Part shown: in pieces, positions 5,505 to 5,582 of the stretch | How the letters are laid out: each line of letters begins with the position of its first letter | How positions within the stretch are numbered: the first letter of the stretch is position 1 | Origin: Deltaproteobacteria bacterium | GTDB taxonomy: Bacteria > Desulfobacterota > Desulfobulbia > Desulfobulbales > BM004 | DNA: 5,582 nucleotides | Assembly (NCBI GenBank): GCA_019312985.1 | Contig: JAFDCC010000118.1 | Span: 1-5,582, forward strand | Direction: 5' to 3' | The notes under the pieces: model-generated | The model's input: the letters and a program-made list of their open reading frames with translations, nothing else | What the model was told of the DNA's origin: nothing | Database searches by the model: none | Position numbers and translations under genes: made by a program

Positions 5505-5582
5505 GCAAATTACCCACGGCCTATTGCCACCAGCCACTTCCAACCAGCTCCCAACCACGAACAGTTATCAATTAGCCATTCA
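5505..5582. repeat. Low-complexity intergenic tract of CCA/AACCA-type words
   Basis: The last ~78 bases repeat short related words: GCCACCAGCCA, TCCAACCAGC, CCCAACCACGAACAG, ATCAATTAGCCATT. There is no exact unit. Similar degenerate tracts occur between genes in several anaerobic bacteria. No reading frame, promoter or riboswitch is evident ahead of the amidase gene, although the tract continues past the window. Confidence 0.45.

Noticed and set aside
5479..5582. Cobalamin riboswitch ahead of the amidase gene
   Set aside because: No B12-box-like core is visible in the ~100 bases available, although a leader could extend beyond the window.

Overview
The window is ordinary bacterial chromosome, GC-rich by eye, densely coded and almost entirely transcribed leftward (minus strand). 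The gene content points to a strict anaerobe. There is a small two-cluster ferredoxin of the Desulfovibrio africanus ferredoxin III type and a CobB/CbiA-family amidase that could act on a cobalamin precursor or on siroheme. A sulfate/sulfite-reducing deltaproteobacterium or an anaerobic Firmicute of the Peptococcaceae type would fit. This is inference from family resemblance, not a placement.

From right to left on the minus strand: (1) about 100 bases of low-complexity intergenic DNA (5479-5582); (2) a CobB/CbiA-type a,c-diamide synthase (5478-4096); (3) one small rightward gene (3741-4079) for a CxC/CxxC protein, convergent with the amidase gene; (4) a 350-base gap (3392-3740) that is not empty. 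It has a TATAAT promoter reading leftward, a strongly folded segment and a hairpin followed by seven T's, together suggesting an unannotated RNA of roughly 190-195 nt. Directly after it come a consensus TTGACA box and the ferredoxin leader; (5) the ferredoxin gene (3391-3206) with a strong Shine-Dalgarno and a very good intrinsic terminator; (6) a leftward cluster of a four-helix membrane protein of unknown function (3071-2637), alanine racemase alr (2634-1483) and arginyl-tRNA synthetase argS (1445 to the window edge, 3' end cut off).

Functionally, alr and argS are housekeeping genes (D-alanine for peptidoglycan, and charging of tRNA-Arg). The membrane gene ends two bases before the alr start, so the two are probably translated from one message. 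The ferredoxin and the amidase are redox and tetrapyrrole functions, separated from the housekeeping cluster by the ferredoxin terminator. The items most worth following up are the candidate structured RNA at 3533-3725, the true substrate of the amidase (cobyrinate or siroheme, i.e. CbiA or DsrN), and the Asp-for-Cys ferredoxin.
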